NCBI RefSeq assembly: GCF_003987555.1
Contig: NZ_NGJW01000011.1
Span: forward strand, 1-64,000
Direction: 5' to 3'
DNA: 64,000 nt
Source: Vagococcus lutrae
Lineage (GTDB): Bacteria; Bacillota; Bacilli; Lactobacillales; Vagococcaceae
Part shown: positions 9,024 to 18,030 of the stretch, piece by piece
How the letters are laid out: every line of letters begins with the position of its first letter
Position numbering within the stretch: position 1 is the first letter of the stretch
Notes under the pieces: generated by a model
What the model was told of the DNA's origin: nothing
The model's database searches: none
Seen by the model: the letters and a program-made list of their open reading frames with translations, nothing else
Program-made: the position numbers and the translations under genes

Positions 9024-9953
9024 ATGAAGACGATACAAGAACGCCAGCCGGTAGTTTATCAAACGTTATTTAATGCGTTAAAACATCACGCTTTGAGTCA
9101 TGCGTACTTATTTGTAGGCGAATCGGGAACAGGCAAGCAGTCGACAGCTAATTGGTTAGCTAGTAGCTTTTTGTGTCAAGATAGTACGACACCCGTTGCT
9201 TGTGGAAACTGTTCCAGTTGTAAACGAATCCATGACCAACAACACCCAGATGTTCATCATTTACTACCTGAAGGACAATCTATCAAGGTGAATCAGATGC
9301 TGGCGATAAAATCACATCTTGGAAAAAGTGGGATGGAATCAGCTAAACAAGTGTTAATAGTTCATCAAACAGAGCGACTCACAACGGCTGCAGCGAACAG
9401 CTTGCTGAAATTTATTGAAGAACCAGAAGGCGAATTATTAGTTGTTTTTTTAACATCCAATCGCCAAAGTGTGCTTCCTACCATTCAATCACGCTGTCAA
9501 GTGGTTTATTTCCAGCAAATCCCCTCAGATGAATTAATGTCACAATTTATGTCAGAAGGGATGTTGAAAAAGCACGCGGTCTTGCTTGCAGAAATTGTGA
9601 ACAGTACAGAGCAAGGATTAGCTTTATATCAAGAAGAATGGTTCGAAGAAACAGTGACAATTATGGAAAAGTGGGCGGATTATTTATCAAAACGCGATCC
9701 ATACGCGTTTGTTTATGTTCAGCAAAAAATCGTGCCTGTTTTTAAAGATAAGACACAGCAGTCTTGGCTTTTCACATGCTTAACAGCACATATAAAACAA
9801 ACGTTTTTAACACAAATTCCCACCCTTAGTCAAGAAGAAGAATACTTTTTTGTAAAGCTTCAAAACAGTGCATTAGAAGCGACAAAAAAGTGGCAAGCCA
9901 ATGTTAGCTTTCAAAATGTGTGTGAACAATTAGCAGCCAAGATTACGAAGTAA
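9024..9953 (+). CDS. holB: DNA polymerase III subunit delta'
   Basis: Delta' is the stator of the clamp loader. The 309-residue protein has a modified P-loop (GESGTGKQST), the zinc module CGNCSSCK with an upstream Cys, and ALTNSLLK-like sensor sequence AAANSLLKFIEEPEG. The C-terminal collar region is less conserved, as usual. The ATG begins on the base after the darA stop codon and has only a weak GAAGGG upstream, so translation is probably coupled to darA. This is distinct from dnaX at 5247, which has the full tau extension. Confidence 0.93.
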   Translation: MKTIQERQPVVYQTLFNALKHHALSHAYLFVGESGTGKQSTANWLASSFLCQDSTTPVACGNCSSCKRIHDQQHPDVHHLLPEGQSIKVNQMLAIKSHLGKSGMESAKQVLIVHQTERLTTAAANSLLKFIEEPEGELLVVFLTSNRQSVLPTIQSRCQVVYFQQIPSDELMSQFMSEGMLKKHAVLLAEIVNSTEQGLALYQEEWFEETVTIMEKWADYLSKRDPYAFVYVQQKIVPVFKDKTQQSWLFTCLTAHIKQTFLTQIPTLSQEEEYFFVKLQNSALEATKKWQANVSFQNVCEQLAAKITK

Positions 9954-9967
9954 AATAGGAGGTCAGT

Positions 9968-10768
9968 ATGAAAAAAGTTGTAGGCGTACGTTTTCGACCA
10001 GTTGGCCGAATATATTATTTTACAGTAACAGATAATGAAGCATTAGGTTATGGGGACCGTGTGTTAGTCGAAACTGACCAACATAAAGAGCTAGGTTACA
10101 TTGCCTTAACACCACGTGAAATGGCAGCGGAGGATTTACCTAAAAACTTAAAACCGGTGATACGAAAAGCGACTACCGCTGACCTTCAGCAAGAAGAAAA
10201 AAATCAACGAGATGCTCAAGAGGCGTTTGAAATTGGAAAAGAGAAGATACTTGCTCATCAATTGGAAATGAAATTAGTCGAAGTGCATTACGCTTTTGAC
10301 CGTTCTAAAATGGTTTTTCAGTTTACGGCAGAAGGGCGTATTGATTTTAGAGAGTTGGTAAGGGATTTAGCCGCTATCTTTAAAACACGCATTGAATTAC
10401 GACAAATTGGCGTGCGTGATGAAGCGAAAATCTTAGGTGGTATCGGACCATGTGGACGTCCCTTATGTTGTGCTACCTTTTTAGGTGATTTTATGCCTGT
10501 TTCAATTAAAATGGCAAAAGACCAAAATCTCTCGTTAAACCAAACTAAAATATCAGGAGTATGCGGTCGTTTAATGTGTTGCTTAAAATATGAAAATGAC
10601 ACATATGAAGAAGCTAAACGCGCTTTACCTGATTTTGGGAAAGAAGTAGAAACGCCTGATGGTAAAGGGCGTGTAGTAGGACTTAACTTACTGGATCGCG
10701 TTGTAAAGGTTAAACTTTATAAGAAAGCCATTGCGATGGATTATGACTATGAAGAATTAAAAGTATAA
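9968..10768 (+). CDS. ricT: PSP1-domain protein RicT (YaaT), Y-complex subunit
   Basis: The 266-residue protein carries the PSP1 C-terminal domain with two cysteine-rich stretches (CGRPLCCATF and GVCGRLMCCLKYE). In B. subtilis these help the RicAFT complex bind [4Fe-4S] clusters; the complex stimulates RNase Y cleavage and affects sporulation and competence phosphorelays. Length agrees with the family and AGGAGG precedes the ATG. It lies between holB (14 bp) and yabA (14 bp), as in B. subtilis. RicA and RicF genes are not in the window. Confidence 0.9.
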   Translation: MKKVVGVRFRPVGRIYYFTVTDNEALGYGDRVLVETDQHKELGYIALTPREMAAEDLPKNLKPVIRKATTADLQQEEKNQRDAQEAFEIGKEKILAHQLEMKLVEVHYAFDRSKMVFQFTAEGRIDFRELVRDLAAIFKTRIELRQIGVRDEAKILGGIGPCGRPLCCATFLGDFMPVSIKMAKDQNLSLNQTKISGVCGRLMCCLKYENDTYEEAKRALPDFGKEVETPDGKGRVVGLNLLDRVVKVKLYKKAIAMDYDYEELKV

Positions 10769-10782
10769 AAAGGAAGATTCCG

Positions 10783-11127
10783 ATGGACAAACGAGCCTTA
10801 TATGATGAATTTGGACAAATAGAATTGGATATAAAACAGTTACTGGACCGTTTGAATGAGATGAAACATTCTGCTGAAAAATTAATGGAGCAGAATGTGA
10901 ATTTAGAAATTGAAAATCGTCACTTACGTGAACGTTTACTTGAATATGAGGCAAATGAGTCAAAAGATGCAAGTGATGAACGACAAGGACTTTCAAAATC
11001 ACGTTTAAACCTTGAGAAAATATATGAAGAAGGTTTTCACGTATGCAATGTGTGCTATGGAACGCGACGAGAAAATGATGAAGAATGTGCGTTTTGTTTA
11101 GATGTGATTTATGGAGAAAGAAAATAG
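10783..11127 (+). CDS. yabA: Replication initiation-control protein YabA
   Basis: YabA binds DnaA and the sliding clamp DnaN and holds back re-initiation. The 114-residue protein has an N-terminal leucine-rich coiled coil (about 5-55), a variable linker, and a C-terminal zinc-binding module H-V-CNVCYGTRR...CAFC. All these are conserved. AAGGAAG precedes the ATG. A strong terminator begins at its stop codon, making it the last gene of the tmk unit. The DnaA-box cluster at 26824-26955 is 15 kb away and may be functionally linked through DnaA titration. Confidence 0.93.
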   Translation: MDKRALYDEFGQIELDIKQLLDRLNEMKHSAEKLMEQNVNLEIENRHLRERLLEYEANESKDASDERQGLSKSRLNLEKIYEEGFHVCNVCYGTRRENDEECAFCLDVIYGERK

Positions 11128-11158
11128 CTGGGGGAGTGTTTACTCACCAGCTTTTTTT
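11126..11158 (+). terminator. Intrinsic terminator after yabA
   Basis: The stem AGCTGG-GAGT with one bulged pair and a GTTT loop is followed by T7; it starts within the yabA stop codon. Confidence 0.85.
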
Positions 11159-11172
11159 GAGGAGAGAGAAGA

Positions 11173-12054
11173 ATGCAAGTACAAAAAAGTTATAAAGAAC
11201 AGTCGGAGCTAGGCAGCTTATATTTGGTCCCGACACCTATTGGCAACTTGGAAGATATGAGCTATCGTGCAATTAAGACACTAAAAGCTGTCACTGTGAT
11301 TGCAAGTGAAGATACACGCAATACTCAAAAATTATTAAATCACTTTGAGATAGATACGAAACAAATTAGTTTTCATACGCATAATACACAGCAACGCTTA
11401 CCTGAATTATTAAATATGCTACTATCCGGTCAAGATATTGCACAAGTCAGTGATGCCGGTATGCCGTCTATTAGCGACCCTGGCTCTGAATTAGTTGCAG
11501 CCTGTATAGAGCATGGTATTAAAGTAATTTCATTACCCGGTGCAACAGCAGGTGTGACGGCTTTGATTGCGTCAGGACTTTTACCAGACCGCTTTACCTT
11601 TCATGGGTTTCCTCCTCGCAAAAAAAACGAACAGCTGCTTTTTTTTGAAGGATTGAAAACTCAAACAACCACCCATATTTTATATGAATCACCTTATCGT
11701 TTGAAAAAAACACTGAACGTGATGAAAAATGTTTTTTCGGATAATCATCGCATCGTGATTTGTCGGGAATTAACTAAAATTCATGAGGAATATTTACGTG
11801 GAACCTTATCAGAAATTCATGCCTATATTGAAGAACATGAGATTAAAGGAGAATGTTGCCTGTTGATAGAAGGAGGCGAAATAGACACGGAAACGTCCCC
11901 CACTTTGAATAGCGAGTCATTAACTGTGGAAGAACATGTTCAGTTATTAATGACGGAAGAACAACTGTCCAGTAAAGAAGCCATTAAAAAAGTTGCGAAA
12001 GAACGCCAGTTACGAAAACAAGATGTTTATCGTATGGTCCATCAACGAGATTAA
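11173..12054 (+). CDS. rsmI: 16S rRNA (cytidine(1402)-2'-O)-methyltransferase RsmI
   Basis: RsmI methylates C1402 of 16S rRNA in the P site using S-adenosylmethionine. The 293-residue protein shows the tetrapyrrole-methylase fold motifs LVPTPIGNLEDMSYRA near the N-terminus, ASEDTRNT, and SDAGMPSISDPG, with ITSLPGA-like sequence VISLPGATAG. The C-terminal helical tail (after about 240) is the usual extension. GAGGAGAGAG precedes the ATG. It follows the yabA terminator closely, so it probably has its own promoter or lives on read-through. Confidence 0.95.
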   Translation: MQVQKSYKEQSELGSLYLVPTPIGNLEDMSYRAIKTLKAVTVIASEDTRNTQKLLNHFEIDTKQISFHTHNTQQRLPELLNMLLSGQDIAQVSDAGMPSISDPGSELVAACIEHGIKVISLPGATAGVTALIASGLLPDRFTFHGFPPRKKNEQLLFFEGLKTQTTTHILYESPYRLKKTLNVMKNVFSDNHRIVICRELTKIHEEYLRGTLSEIHAYIEEHEIKGECCLLIEGGEIDTETSPTLNSESLTVEEHVQLLMTEEQLSSKEAIKKVAKERQLRKQDVYRMVHQRD

Positions 12055-12067
12055 ACGATATAGTGAG

Positions 12068-12123
12068 AAAAAAGTCCCCCTTTATCACTCCAGCTAGCTG
12101 AAGTGATAAAGGGGGACTTTTAT
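12068..12123. terminator. Large bidirectional terminator between rsmI and the pilus regulator
   Basis: A near-perfect 20-bp stem (AAGTCCCCCTTTATCACT and complement) with a self-complementary CAGCTAGCTG loop has T-runs on both sides. It separates the convergent rsmI and regulator genes and marks the left border of the pilus region. Confidence 0.88.
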
Positions 12124-12146
12124 AGTATAAAAAGCCAAAATCATTT

Positions 12147-13613
12147 TTAGCAAATATTTTGCACGTCTTTTTTTTGCTCAACAATCCGATTAAGATATTT
12201 TTTAAAGCGATATAACTCAATTTCCTGTGGGCAATCATCAATATAAAAAATTGGCAGTGTGGGATGCTGAATCTGCGTATTATTAATAATCATTAAATCA
12301 AAGTCATCGGTATTCATTTTGGCGTAGTCAGTTAATGAAGCTATCGTAAAGTTTAGATGCTTTAATTCATCATAATTCAAGATATTTTTAATCATTCGTG
12401 CCGCAAATTTACCATGATTTTCACCTAGGTCACTAACAACGAGTATCGATAATTCTGGTATATAAAAGAGTAAAGATGGTATTTCAATACATAACCAATA
12501 TATAACAGAGTGTCGGTGAAGTTGTGGGTCTAATCCAATTTCATCGGAAAGACAGTCATATATCATATTTAAAATTTGGAATAAAGATGTATTGCTTTTT
12601 TCGACTGTTTTTGAAAAATAATAAAACCGATCAAAAAAAACAGAGGAAGGGGTCGTCGAGATTTTCTCTGTTAAATAGATTTGTTTGACTAATCGAACTA
12701 AAAATTCTTGTTGTTTATCGTTTAATTGAACAGATGTTTTTTCTCGCAACATTTTAGAGAATCGGAAAGCAGTCAATTCAATTCTGTCTCGCTCTTCTAC
12801 ATCCTCCCAGCCATGTACATGAGCATATATTACTTCATGTATTTGTTGAAATTGTTCTTGTTTAAGCGTTGGGAAGTAAGAGCGAATTGAAGAGACAGAA
12901 GCTTTTGTTACTTCTTCTAAAGGTTGAGAAAATTCTTTTGATTCGTTCGAGAAACCTTGGTATTCCCTAAAAAGGGAGACGTAGTACAAAAATTGAAAAA
13001 AGTACAATTGTTGGTCATCATCTATTTCATTTTCACTAAGAATACAAGAAGTAATGACAGTTGCTATCTTTGGGAAGATATCTGGATAAGGGACTTTTGC
13101 ACCAGGAAAGACAAACGATTCAAGCAAGAATCCCGTAAAAAACTTCCGTAAATCATCCTCTGTATCTCCTTCTAAAAAAAAGCGCGTTTGCCTTTGTCGA
13201 ATATGAATGGGTAACGCTTCAAAGGCATTTTCTAATGTGATTTGTGTTCGGTAGAGAGTTGAGCGACTGACGTGTAACTTATCGGCATACTCAGTAAGTG
13301 TTTTATAAGGTTCAAAAAACATTAGCGTTAACCATTTTAAAGGAACAGACTCCGTAATGAGCTCGCCGATTATTTGTTGAAAGAGCGAATTATTTTTAAT
13401 TTTAATGTCTACTTTTTGTGAATCGGTGATACTTAAATTAAGTAAATGTCCCCACTTGATTTCAATCAAAGATAAGTCTTGTTTGATTGTCGCTAGGCTG
13501 ACGTTTAATTTTTCTGAGATGGTTTCTAATTTTATAGGTTTAGCATTTTCCTTTAATATAAGCAAGATATTATATTGACGATTAGATTGTGCATCTAAAA
13601 AATGATGAATCAC
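12147..13613 (-). CDS. ebpR: Mga/EbpR-family pilus regulator
   Basis: The 488-residue protein has two N-terminal helix-turn-helix units (about 12-60 and 80-130, the second with LHVSRSTLYRTQ), central PRD-like helical domains, and a C-terminal EIIB-like region (LSILVVSDLGENHGKFAARM). This is the Mga/AtxA/RofA/EbpR architecture, in which PTS phosphorylation of PRD histidines can tune activity. It is divergent from a complete ebpABC-srtC-type locus, the position of EbpR in Enterococcus faecalis, where EbpR activates pilus expression. GTG 13613 is preferred because GGAG lies 8 nt upstream; GTG 13622 has no space for a binding site. EbpR function is inferred from family and position. Confidence 0.75.
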   Translation of the reverse strand: MIHHFLDAQSNRQYNILLILKENAKPIKLETISEKLNVSLATIKQDLSLIEIKWGHLLNLSITDSQKVDIKIKNNSLFQQIIGELITESVPLKWLTLMFFEPYKTLTEYADKLHVSRSTLYRTQITLENAFEALPIHIRQRQTRFFLEGDTEDDLRKFFTGFLLESFVFPGAKVPYPDIFPKIATVITSCILSENEIDDDQQLYFFQFLYYVSLFREYQGFSNESKEFSQPLEEVTKASVSSIRSYFPTLKQEQFQQIHEVIYAHVHGWEDVEERDRIELTAFRFSKMLREKTSVQLNDKQQEFLVRLVKQIYLTEKISTTPSSVFFDRFYYFSKTVEKSNTSLFQILNMIYDCLSDEIGLDPQLHRHSVIYWLCIEIPSLLFYIPELSILVVSDLGENHGKFAARMIKNILNYDELKHLNFTIASLTDYAKMNTDDFDLMIINNTQIQHPTLPIFYIDDCPQEIELYRFKKYLNRIVEQKKDVQNIC

Positions 13614-13679
13614 GATAACCACTCCTTTTTTAATCGTACGTTAATCTTAAAAGATGTTTTTTTTAAAAAAACTGAACAG

Positions 13680-13695
13680 ACAAAATATATTTTGT
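13680..13695. promoter_or_regulatory. Perfect 16-bp palindrome in the regulator-pilus intergenic region
   Basis: ACAAAATATATTTTGT is a perfect palindrome 67 bp from the regulator start and 205 bp from the adhesin start. The rest of this 286-bp gap is AT-rich with no clear consensus promoter by eye. It could be an operator for the Mga-like regulator or another factor, but palindromes of A/T are easily found by chance here. Confidence 0.3.
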
Positions 13696-13899
13696 TCATT
13701 AGAATATATAGAGTGCTAGTTTTTGAAGGGATATTTTAAAAGGATATAAATATTTCAAATTATTAAACACAAAAAAGATTATTATTAAGATTTATCATAC
13801 CATAAATAGTAAAGGTTACGCTAATTTTTTGTTATGAAACTCTTTAAAATTAAGGGTTTGTTCAATAATTAACGTATAAAAAATGGAGGAAGAGATTTA

Positions 13900-16800
13900 A
13901 TGGAGAAACATAAGTGGATAACCTATGTGAGTTTGCTGCTCTTATTAATGCAATCGGTTTTATCACCAGCGGCAGTTTTAGCAGAAACATTATCTAACAC
14001 TCAGGCAGAAACAACATTAGAGAATGTCTCATTGTCTTTAATCGATGGTACTGAGACAGAAGTGAACGAAATTGAAAAAAATCAAGAGTATCGATTGAAG
14101 ATTCAAGGTAAAATGAATGGGAATAATCTTCGTTTGACACTTAGTGAACCGTTTAACGTCTCCAATCAAGAAATATCAGTTTCGAATTCTAAAGGAGAGT
14201 TAATCGGTCAAGCACAAGCTGATAATCAACAAATCACGTTAAATGTGGAAAATATTGAAGATTTTGTAGATGATATCGTGTTTGAAGTGCCAGTTAAATA
14301 TCAACCTTTAGAAGAGAAACAACAAGAAGTATTAACATTACATGGAGTAGAAACGAGACTCCCACTTAATGTTAAACTTCAATCACAAAATGATACAGCT
14401 AAAGAAGCAAACAAAGAGGACGACGTTAGTGACTCTGATGATGACGCCGCTCCCGAAGCTGAAGAAAATTTAAATTTAATAACTAGCGAAGAAGTTGGAG
14501 AAGATGAAATAAGTCAAGAAGAATTTGCGTTTTATAGTGGTTCAAACAATAACTTCAGAAGTGCCCAACCCTCTCTCGAGAGATTTGATTTGAGAACCTA
14601 TAAAGACTTGTTTGAATATTTTGATCAACAATCTTCACCTAAAGAAGAAAAAGGAACATATCCTAAACATCACAGTAATAATTACTTACTTCAAAATGGA
14701 AATGAAGCAGCCTATAAGGATAACGAAGAAATCACTACAAAAAACTTTCGCTTTGGGGAACATTACACGGGTAGCGGACCGGTAACGCAAAATATCTTAA
14801 AAGGAAATCTAAACTTTGCTAACGGTTATCATCACTACAATGTATCGAAAGCAAACGAAAACTTAGGAGTAGAAACGAAGAAAACCGTAAAACCTAGAAA
14901 AGATGACCCTACAAAATTTGATATACAATTAGACATTATAGGTGATGCTGTTAAAGAAAAGAAAAAAGTCGATGTTGTTTTTGTCATCGATAAATCTGAT
15001 AGTATGAATGCTGGAATGAACAATTTGTGGGATATCACAAAAAGATGGGATGTCCTAAAAAATGCGATGGAGACATTTTCCAAGGGACTCTTGAATGACC
15101 AAGATAACTATGATATACAAATGGGACTGGCCTCTTTCGGGTCCACTTGGGTCTCGAATAACACAAAAAATATATTTTATGAAACTTCTTATTTTAGTAA
15201 TAATCAATATTTCACAAAAAATTCGAACTTACTTGTAAATCACAGAATACTGACAGCCAAACCTTTATATGGATCTGGAACACCAACGTTTATTGGTGTA
15301 GATGCAGGGGCGAAACTCTTGATAGACTCAACAAAGGGAGCACGACCAGATGCAGAAAAACATATAATCGTTTTGACAGATGGTATGGCAACATTTGGAC
15401 CGAAAGACCCGCTTCGAAGGTATGTGGAAACTTTGAGTGCAAAACAAGATTTTCAGAATAAGTGGTCTGATACAATCTACTATGGAGATGGAAGGGAAGG
15501 ATCATCGAATATCACAAAAATAGCAAACGACAATGCTAAATACATTAGGAATATTTATAACACCTTAGACGTTAACTCTAAAAAATATTCTATAGCATTT
15601 GGTGTTAATAACGAAAATGCCAACACTGTATTGAGTGCAGCTGGACCGGATTTTAAGGGGAATGCTAATGATGCACAAGAACTAAATGAGGTTTTAAACA
15701 TTATTAAAGGGAATATTTTAGAGCCAGAACCTGCTTTCGAGAAAGGTCAGATTGTAGATCCAATGAGTGAGTACGTTGACTTGGTGGAAGGCTCAGTTAA
15801 ATCTTCTGCTTTGATTTTAGACGGAAGCAAGGAACTGCGAGCTGTGGAAGCGACAGCTACCAATGCTCCACAATATGCAAAAGACGCAAAAATCGATTCA
15901 CAAAACAATCAAATAAATGTCTCAAATCTTACCTTAAGTGCGAGTGCCAAATCAGGAGCGAAAGAATTGACACAACGGCACGGCTATCGTTTGAACTATA
16001 CGGTGAAGTTAAAAGAAGACTATTACGATAATCAATTTTATCCGACAAACGGACCTACATTTGCTCAGACAGCCAATGAAACACAATCGTTTGGCTTTGC
16101 AGTGCCTTCTGTACGCGTCAGACCTGAAAAAGGCTCTCTCTTAGTGAAAAAAATCTGGGATGATCAAGAAAATGTTTGGGAAAAAAGACAAGATATCATT
16201 ATACAATTACAACGACGTGAAAAAGGTAGTAATGGAAAATGGGAAGATGTTCCAAATCAGCGTGTTAGTCTATCGAAAGATAAGTCAGAAACAGAGTTTA
16301 AACATGAATTTAAAGAGGTTCTTTTCCGTTCGGGTAATAAACAATATGAGTATCGTGTAGAAGAACGAGTGAATGATAAAAATACAGGAGTTGCAGGTTA
16401 TGAAAAACCAAAGTATTCACATGAGGCCATTGATCAAACGAAGTCGAACGAAACAATGACGGTGATCAATGAACTGAAGTACTTGCCTTTAGAACTTAAA
16501 AAAGTGGGACATGACGGCGAGACGCCTCTAGCTAATGTTGGTTTTATACTTTATGAAGAAGGAAGTCCTGAGTCTATTGGAAAAGAAGTAACCTCAGATT
16601 CTAAAGGGGAAATTAATTTCGGCTCATTACCGATAGGAAGATATGTATTAAAAGAAACAACACCTCTTATAGGCTACCAAGCTATGGAAGACATTCATTT
16701 CCAGATAGTACAAGATGAAACTAGTCGTGAGTTGTCATTCAAGGGGTTACCTGAAAATAGCATTCTTGTAAATCGTTTGAAAGATTTCCAACTTCAAATT

Positions 16801-17235
16801 GAGAAAAAAGATCAGTATGGTCGACCTGTTCCTAATGTGACGTTTCAATTAAAAGGAAAAGATTATGACAAAAAACAAGCTGCCGACGAGTCGAGTGAAA
16901 AAGGCAATACGTTTACTTTTAAAGGATTAAAGCCAGGTGAATACACATTAGAAGAAGTCGAAGTGAATTCTCACTATGTCTTGCTTGAAAAACCAATTAA
17001 GATTGTCATTTCAGATACTGGAAAGGTTACAATAGATGATGAATTATTGCAAAATGTGCTGACGGAAGAAGGTAATATTATTCACCTTGAAGTCACGAAT
17101 ACGGCTAAAGGTATTTTACCCGCAACTGGCGGCACTGGGTATCAAACCTTCAAGAAAGTAGGCGCGATATTATTGGTGACGGGTATGATAGTTATGGGCT
17201 ATTATCTATGGCGAAATCGTCAGGAGGTGGCTTAA
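13900..17235 (+). CDS. ebpA: Pilus tip adhesin with von Willebrand A domain, EbpA-like
   Basis: This 1111-residue cell-wall-anchored adhesin starts with a signal peptide (1-29, ending VLA). A vWA domain spans about 355-600 with the MIDAS motif D-K-S-D-S (VIDKSDSMN near 363). Three Cna-B-like repeats follow from about 748, with E-box-like segments in YVLKETTPLIGY and EYTLEEVEV. The sorting signal is LPATG (about 1073-1077), a hydrophobic helix and RNRQ. The layout equals EbpA of enterococci, the tip subunit that binds host or abiotic surfaces. GGAGG precedes ATG. It is followed by the basal pilin with a 1-bp gap. Between signal peptide and vWA lies an acidic, low-similarity region (about 160-200). 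Confidence 0.9.
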   Translation: MEKHKWITYVSLLLLLMQSVLSPAAVLAETLSNTQAETTLENVSLSLIDGTETEVNEIEKNQEYRLKIQGKMNGNNLRLTLSEPFNVSNQEISVSNSKGELIGQAQADNQQITLNVENIEDFVDDIVFEVPVKYQPLEEKQQEVLTLHGVETRLPLNVKLQSQNDTAKEANKEDDVSDSDDDAAPEAEENLNLITSEEVGEDEISQEEFAFYSGSNNNFRSAQPSLERFDLRTYKDLFEYFDQQSSPKEEKGTYPKHHSNNYLLQNGNEAAYKDNEEITTKNFRFGEHYTGSGPVTQNILKGNLNFANGYHHYNVSKANENLGVETKKTVKPRKDDPTKFDIQLDIIGDAVKEKKKVDVVFVIDKSDSMNAGMNNLWDITKRWDVLKNAMETFSKGLLNDQDNYDIQMGLASFGSTWVSNNTKNIFYETSYFSNNQYFTKNSNLLVNHRILTAKPLYGSGTPTFIGVDAGAKLLIDSTKGARPDAEKHIIVLTDGMATFGPKDPLRRYVETLSAKQDFQNKWSDTIYYGDGREGSSNITKIANDNAKYIRNIYNTLDVNSKKYSIAFGVNNENANTVLSAAGPDFKGNANDAQELNEVLNIIKGNILEPEPAFEKGQIVDPMSEYVDLVEGSVKSSALILDGSKELRAVEATATNAPQYAKDAKIDSQNNQINVSNLTLSASAKSGAKELTQRHGYRLNYTVKLKEDYYDNQFYPTNGPTFAQTANETQSFGFAVPSVRVRPEKGSLLVKKIWDDQENVWEKRQDIIIQLQRREKGSNGKWEDVPNQRVSLSKDKSETEFKHEFKEVLFRSGNKQYEYRVEERVNDKNTGVAGYEKPKYSHEAIDQTKSNETMTVINELKYLPLELKKVGHDGETPLANVGFILYEEGSPESIGKEVTSDSKGEINFGSLPIGRYVLKETTPLIGYQAMEDIHFQIVQDETSRELSFKGLPENSILVNRLKDFQLQIEKKDQYGRPVPNVTFQLKGKDYDKKQAADESSEKGNTFTFKGLKPGEYTLEEVEVNSHYVLLEKPIKIVISDTGKVTIDDELLQNVLTEEGNIIHLEVTNTAKGILPATGGTGYQTFKKVGAILLVTGMIVMGYYLWRNRQEVA

Positions 17236-17236
17236 C

Positions 17237-18028
17237 ATGACAGAAAGAACTTATAAAATATGGTTTCTTCCTTTCTTATTAGGCTTGTTGTTTATGATGG
17301 ATTTCCGTGTGAATGCGGCCAATCAATCAGTTATAAATGAAGATCGTGCTACGCTTTATATTCATAAACGCATGTACAAAAATCCAAATGCTCGTCCATC
17401 TTACACAGAGAATGACGGGTTACAACGAGAAGTCGAGAATGAAAGTGATACGTATGGATTGAACGACGTCACATTTGGTATATATGATGTGACGTTGCCA
17501 CTCGCTGAGAAACTTAAAACACGGTCATTAGAAGACATTCAACAAGAAGTATTAGCTTGGGATTTAGATGAAACCCATCATCCACTTCCTGGTTCTCAAA
17601 AATTAGGCTCTATCAAAACAAAAACGATAAATCAAGAATCCGGTCTGGGACGTTTTGAGTTCACTATCCCTGAGGTAGAAAATCCAGCGATTTTAATAGT
17701 AGAAGAGGATGCACCACTTATCAATGGGGAAAAGATTGAGCATCCAGCTGCTCCAATGTTGATCGTTTTTCCAGTTGAGAATCCAATGCAACCTGGAAGC
17801 TATTTATCAGAGATTCATCTTTATCCTAAAAATTATGGTTATAGAGTGAAGGAAACGCCACCTAATAAACCAGTTACCCCAAGTCCTAAACCTCATAAGC
17901 CTTCATTGCTTCCTCAAACTGGGGAAGCTAAAACAGCGATAACATTGATTGGATTTGTTATCGTGGTAAGTGTTGGAGTTATAGGGTTAAGAAATAAAAA
18001 AATAAAAAAGAAACATAGGAGGATTTAA
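17237..18028 (+). CDS. ebpB: Basal (wall-anchor) pilin, EbpB-like
   Basis: The 263-residue protein has a signal peptide (about 1-27), one pilin N-terminal-type domain with the HLYPKN segment (about 195), a proline-rich linker (PNKPVTPSPKPHKP), then LPQTGE, a hydrophobic helix and a lysine-rich tail. A proline-rich linker before the sorting motif is typical of basal pilins, which housekeeping sortase joins to peptidoglycan. It lies between the tip and backbone genes with gaps of 1 and 2 bp, so translation of the three is probably coupled. Its sorting motif ends in E rather than the GG of the other two, consistent with a different sortase preference. Confidence 0.85.
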   Translation: MTERTYKIWFLPFLLGLLFMMDFRVNAANQSVINEDRATLYIHKRMYKNPNARPSYTENDGLQREVENESDTYGLNDVTFGIYDVTLPLAEKLKTRSLEDIQQEVLAWDLDETHHPLPGSQKLGSIKTKTINQESGLGRFEFTIPEVENPAILIVEEDAPLINGEKIEHPAAPMLIVFPVENPMQPGSYLSEIHLYPKNYGYRVKETPPNKPVTPSPKPHKPSLLPQTGEAKTAITLIGFVIVVSVGVIGLRNKKIKKKHRRI

Positions 18029-18030
18029 AT

